A stretch of DNA of 64,000 nt, taken from Glebionis coronaria. Its lineage: Eukaryota > Streptophyta > Magnoliopsida > Asterales > Asteraceae. Positions 60,823 to 64,000 of the stretch are shown piece after piece (positions within the stretch are counted from its first letter, which is position 1; each line of letters begins with the position of its first letter). A program made the position numbers and the translations under genes. The notes beneath the pieces are model-generated. The model was not told the DNA's origin, did no database searches, and worked only from the letters and a program-made list of their open reading frames with translations. The stretch spans positions 387,523,039 to 387,587,038 of the forward strand of contig CM046879.1 in the NCBI GenBank assembly GCA_025667525.1. The letters are read 5' to 3'.

Positions 60823-61325
60823 TGTTGGAAATAAAATGTAGCCAATACACTTGGACGCTGACAAGAGCAATCTGGACGTTGATTAGAAGAAATCAAGCGT
60901 TGACAAGACAAGCGTTGACAGGAAGAAGTCAAGCGTTGATAAGAAGAAGTCAAGCACTGATAGAAGACTTAGTCTATACGTTTTATGTTTCTAGTATGTT
61001 TCTAGTAAAGATATTTTCGACAAAGTATTTTCTATGTTTATCTTTACCAAGAATAGCTGATACGTAGACTCTTGTACAAGGTTCCTTAATCTATGAAAGG
61101 AGGCCTTTAGGTTTTAGTTTAAGATATGTTTTACACTTTCATTGTACGCAAGTTTGATTTATCTATCAAAGTGAATGTTTGGTTTATCTTATTTGTGTGT
61201 TCTTGTTTACGTATTAATTCCGCATAATACATGAATTGTTACATATACAACAAAGTTTCTCTACGTGTTTAACTTGATTTAATCTCGTTTACACAAGCTA
61301 AATCGATTTAAGTTTAGGATCAACA
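60823..61325 (+). repeat. 3' LTR of copia D
   Basis: 503 bp, matching 37226-37727. It carries the heptad array with TGA positions 60859, 60880, 60901, 60916, 60937 and 60958. Confidence 0.95.
60855..60967 (+). repeat. Heptad array in the D 3' LTR
   Basis: Six units spaced 21-21-15-21-21, all multiples of three. In the matching frame they would encode units such as SVDRKKS and SVDKKKS, but unit 2 has a TAG, so the array is not translated here as one frame. Confidence 0.9.
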
Positions 61326-61359
61326 ACCCAAGCTATACTTTGTCCTTACAACATACTCC
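61326..61359 (+). pseudogene. Copia C gag fragment between D and E
   Basis: 29 bp of C gag (61331-61359) plus the D target duplication. It continues the Ser/Pro-rich frame of 37143-37225 in phase (SYTLSLQH). It is then cut by the LTR end of copia E. Confidence 0.55.
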
Positions 61360-61391
61360 TGTTGATCCCAAACTTAGATCGATTTAGCTTG
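61360..61391 (-). repeat. LTR stub of copia E
   Basis: 32 bp, exact reverse complement of the end of the D 5' LTR (37696-37727). Confidence 0.88.
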
Positions 61392-62871
61392 TTCAAATTT
61401 GTAGGAGTAACCAAAGAGACATCAAAACCTGGTTGCTTCTTCAAATCTGTAAGAGCTTCAGCCACACCAAAAGATTCTCCATCATGTGAGACTTTGTCAC
61501 TCACATATATCTGCTCATCCTCCCCTTTGGAAGAATCCTCCATACCACGCCTATTGTTAGCACCCTCCAAAAGAACAATCCTCTCCCTCAATTGCTTGAG
61601 TTCAAGGCCTTGTGTAGAGACAGTATGTACCAGGTCTGCATTTTGCTTTTGCAAGCTAATGCAGACAGCCGTCAATTCCAACATTGTATATGGTTCCAAT
61701 GTGCCCTCCTCTAGAATGGGAATTTGACCTCCCAAAATAGAGTCATGGGGCATGGATGAGGTCTTAATGATGTTAGGACTGTCTTGGCCTGCATCTAAGC
61801 GAGTACCAATAGTCCTAGCCTTACCCATATTACCAACCACACTTGTGGTTGTGGTTCTCTCTGCATTTGGCGTTTTTACATCCTAAAGTCTGGGGGTGAG
61901 GAAGATGATGTGGATTGGGTAGTAGTTTGAAGGTTAAGGGGTGTTTGGGTCTGTTGTAGAAAGGTGTCAACATTTGGATTTGAAGTATCAACGCCAACAT
62001 TTAATGTGTCAGCGTTGAAGGGATCTTGGTCAAGTTCCATATGTTGAGGTGAAGGTGATGGTTCAGGTAACGGGTCAAGTTGTGGTTGTGGGTCAGGTTG
62101 AGGTTGTGATGCTGCAATAACAGCAAGCATGGCTTGGGTAAGGGGTAAGGCTTTGTGAGGGGTGAATTCATCTAACTAAACATAGCTTTCTTTTGCACAG
62201 GGATCGCATAAAAATCATCATGATCCCTGGGGCAATACCTTTGCTCATCAAAATCTTGGGTAAGCTAGAGTCATCTTTCTACCCTTGTTTTTACACATGC
62301 CATCAAAAATCATTTTAGAAAAATTATAGTTTTGCCCTGTAGCAATACACACAATGGCACTACCAATAGATCTGTTAATTTCATTATGTGCAGTACATTT
62401 GGGACTTAAACATTGAAGGATGACATGTATTAAGTACTTCCAAGCTGGGGAAAATTCCTGTTTATTATATTTGTTTAAAGTACCCTCTTCAAAGAAAGGA
62501 TAACCCAAAGCTTGAAGTCCCAGTTCTATCTCACCAATGGGTAGAGTGGTTATACCATCTGCATCATTAAGATGCAAATCCTTGTGAACCAAGGCTTCAG
62601 TAACCACCCATGGACGCCCATGGATAATAGCAGTTAATGTAGTTACATTATTAAGCGTTGAGGAACTAACGGTGTTCCAAAACTATTTAATATGAGTGAT
62701 AGGGATAAGAGGAGCATGAGAAAGTACATACCGTAGTGGAGATGCATTCAAATATGCCACCATCTGAGTATATTGAGGAAACAGAGCATCATCAGCCTCC
62801 AAATAGGCAACCATGTTATGCTGACTTCTGAATCCCAATACCAAGGCACTCAAATTAAACTTAGGCGCCAT
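61392..62871 (-). pseudogene. Copia E post-pol ORF, N-terminal to central part
   Basis: Starts at the ATG ending at 62871 (MAPKFNLSALVLGF) and can be followed through frames 62871-62683, 62607-62248, 62130-61876 and 61840-61392. It matches D segment by segment, including YLNASPLRYVLSHAP, FSKMIFDGMCKNKG, the Pro/Gln-rich tract and the leucine-heptad helix. It has a stop after THIK (62683) and frameshifts near 62240 and 61860. Where D has a stop (57800) E has CAG, so the common ancestor was open there. It ends at the LTR stub. Function unknown. Confidence 0.82.
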
Positions 62872-64000
62872 TGATGTAGAAAGCTGTGTGAAAGGTTACG
62901 AAAGATAAATATAGAAGAAAAACTTGTTAGACAAGAATAAGCAGGTACCCTTTTACAAAATAAGGAGCCAACTGTATAGGAGAGGTAGGCATATGTGATT
63001 GGTCAAAAATGACGCAGTTATTTTCAAAATATAATTATGAAAATATTGAAAAGAAAATAACTTATCTTGTTCATTAATTAAAAGTTACCAACTCCCAAAA
63101 TTACAGCCCCAATTTTCATCAAAAATAAAAACTGGGTAGGACCCAATGAGTGTCAACGGTCAAAAATAACCCATCAACGCCTAACGGCTATATTCTTGTC
63201 AACTTTGGAAAAATCCATGTCAACGTCTAAATTGGTCCTAACAACGTTTGGAAATAAATCTGTCAACGTCCAAAAATAAAAATAAGAAAAATGAAAAAGG
63301 ACCTTAACAAAGTGATTTATCATAGTGAAGATAACCTATAAACTGAAAATTACTATAAGGTGGCAAGCACTGTCCAATCATGCACACTTGCTTAAGCAAG
63401 ATAGACATAACAGTCCTCTAGTGTCCCTTGCTAACCAAAGTTCTTAACAGTGAAGTTATCTCATAAAATCCTTTGTAACTTCCCATGTAAGTCCAATAAA
63501 AATTATACCCAAGTCTCCCAACAGACCATATCCAATTCTAGGCCAAAAAGTCTTGGCAGCGTGCATAGTATATCAACTTTGCATGCTACAGTGCCTCATG
63601 AGTTAGTAAACTAATTCATACTCACCAGTGGACACAATCTAGAATTGTGATAAGAGTATTATATGAATACCCAAAAAGTACTAAAGGTTTCCTAAACCTC
63701 CCCTTAAACTATGATACATAAGTTGCCAAATAATATGCATGTAATAAAAATTTATATCAAGATAAGAATATAAATATTCCAACCATCATCCATAAACTAA
63801 AACATGCTCCAATAATGCTCCAAGAATCCATAAGCAACTCTATATCCAAATGCACAATGCTAACAACGCCTGCATAATTAGATCAAAAACCACAAAACTA
63901 ACATGTTGCTCACAACGTTAATTTAACACTTGTCAGCGTTAAAATAACCTTTGTCAGCGTTAGACAAATAAAGTGGAAAATCTAATTTTATATAAACAGC
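62872..64000 (-). other. Copia E untranslated stretch between pol and the post-pol ORF
   Basis: Reverse complement of D 44260-45391 with substitutions. It includes heptad-type units near 63170-63265 and 63915-63965. No gene. Confidence 0.8.

Larger units (their letters stand above)
37226..61325 (+). mobile_element. Copia D: Ty1/copia LTR retrotransposon with a long post-pol ORF, split by element Y
   Basis: LTRs 37226-37727 and 60823-61325 (502 and 503 bp), both starting TGTTGG and ending GGATCAACA. The PBS is next to the first LTR and a polypurine tract next to the second. The flanks GCCCA/ACCCA are a TSD with one mismatch. Domain order gag, protease, integrase, RT, RNase H marks Ty1/copia. 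An additional ORF of about 1,000 codons follows pol, as in SIRE/Maximus-type elements; the lineage call is tentative. Without the 12.3-kb Y insertion the element would be about 11.8 kb. Confidence 0.93.
61360..64000 (-). mobile_element. Copia E: same family as D, opposite orientation, 3'-deleted
   Basis: Reverse complement of D from about 44250 to 59228, without Y. At its 3' end only the last 32 bases of an LTR remain (61360-61391), fused directly to the post-pol ORF. The part corresponding to D 59229 to about 61293 is missing. It extends beyond the window, so pol and the 5' LTR are not visible. Confidence 0.9.

Overview
The window is plant repetitive DNA. I see no host gene, rRNA, tRNA or CRISPR array: essentially every base belongs to nested LTR retrotransposons or their fragments. 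The organism is most likely a large-genome eudicot. Asteraceae is my best guess, because the copia elements carry a long extra ORF after pol of a kind I associate with daisy-family genomes; this is inference from memory, not a search.

Layout and nesting, worked out from LTR ends, primer-binding sites (PBS, all tRNA-Met type), target-site duplications (TSD) and interrupted reading frames. The oldest visible host is an Athila-like gypsy fragment (24274-25693, minus). Going left, element W (minus; LTR 20826-24273, internal 19709-20825) sits in it. Element Z (minus, Del/Tekay-like; right LTR 17204-19708, internal 12676-17203, left LTR running off the window start) sits in W. Element A (minus, 1230-11747, 5-bp TSD ATATG) sits in Z's left LTR. 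Going right, copia C (plus, starts 25694) sits in the Athila protease region. Del/Tekay-type element B (plus, 25971-36827) sits in C's LTR. Copia D (plus, 37226-61325) sits in C's gag. Gypsy element Y (plus, 45423-57720, perfect 5-bp TSD TTTGG) sits in D's post-pol ORF. Copia E (minus, 61360 to beyond 64000, same family as D) sits in C only about 30 bp beyond D, so D and E form a large inverted repeat.

Coding state: every element is broken. B has recognisable gag, protease, RT, RNase H, integrase and chromodomain, but with stops, frameshifts and lost integrase catalytic residues. D is the best preserved (intact integrase D-D-E and RT YVDD motifs) but has frameshifts and the Y insertion. Z and Y keep only degenerate pol traces. 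A has no recognisable protein domain. Most premature stops are explained by single C-to-T or G-to-A changes, as expected for methylated, silenced repeats.

The most unusual signals are these. (1) Copia D carries a heptad-repeat cassette with a fixed 21-21-15-21-21 nt spacing, found in both LTRs, in the integrase-RT linker and in the post-pol ORF, with shorter versions in gag and the untranslated stretch after pol. (2) The leaders of Z and B contain a reiterated hairpin whose loop is conserved while its stem changes on both sides, which is covariation typical of a selected RNA structure. (3) D's post-pol ORF is preceded by promoter-like boxes.
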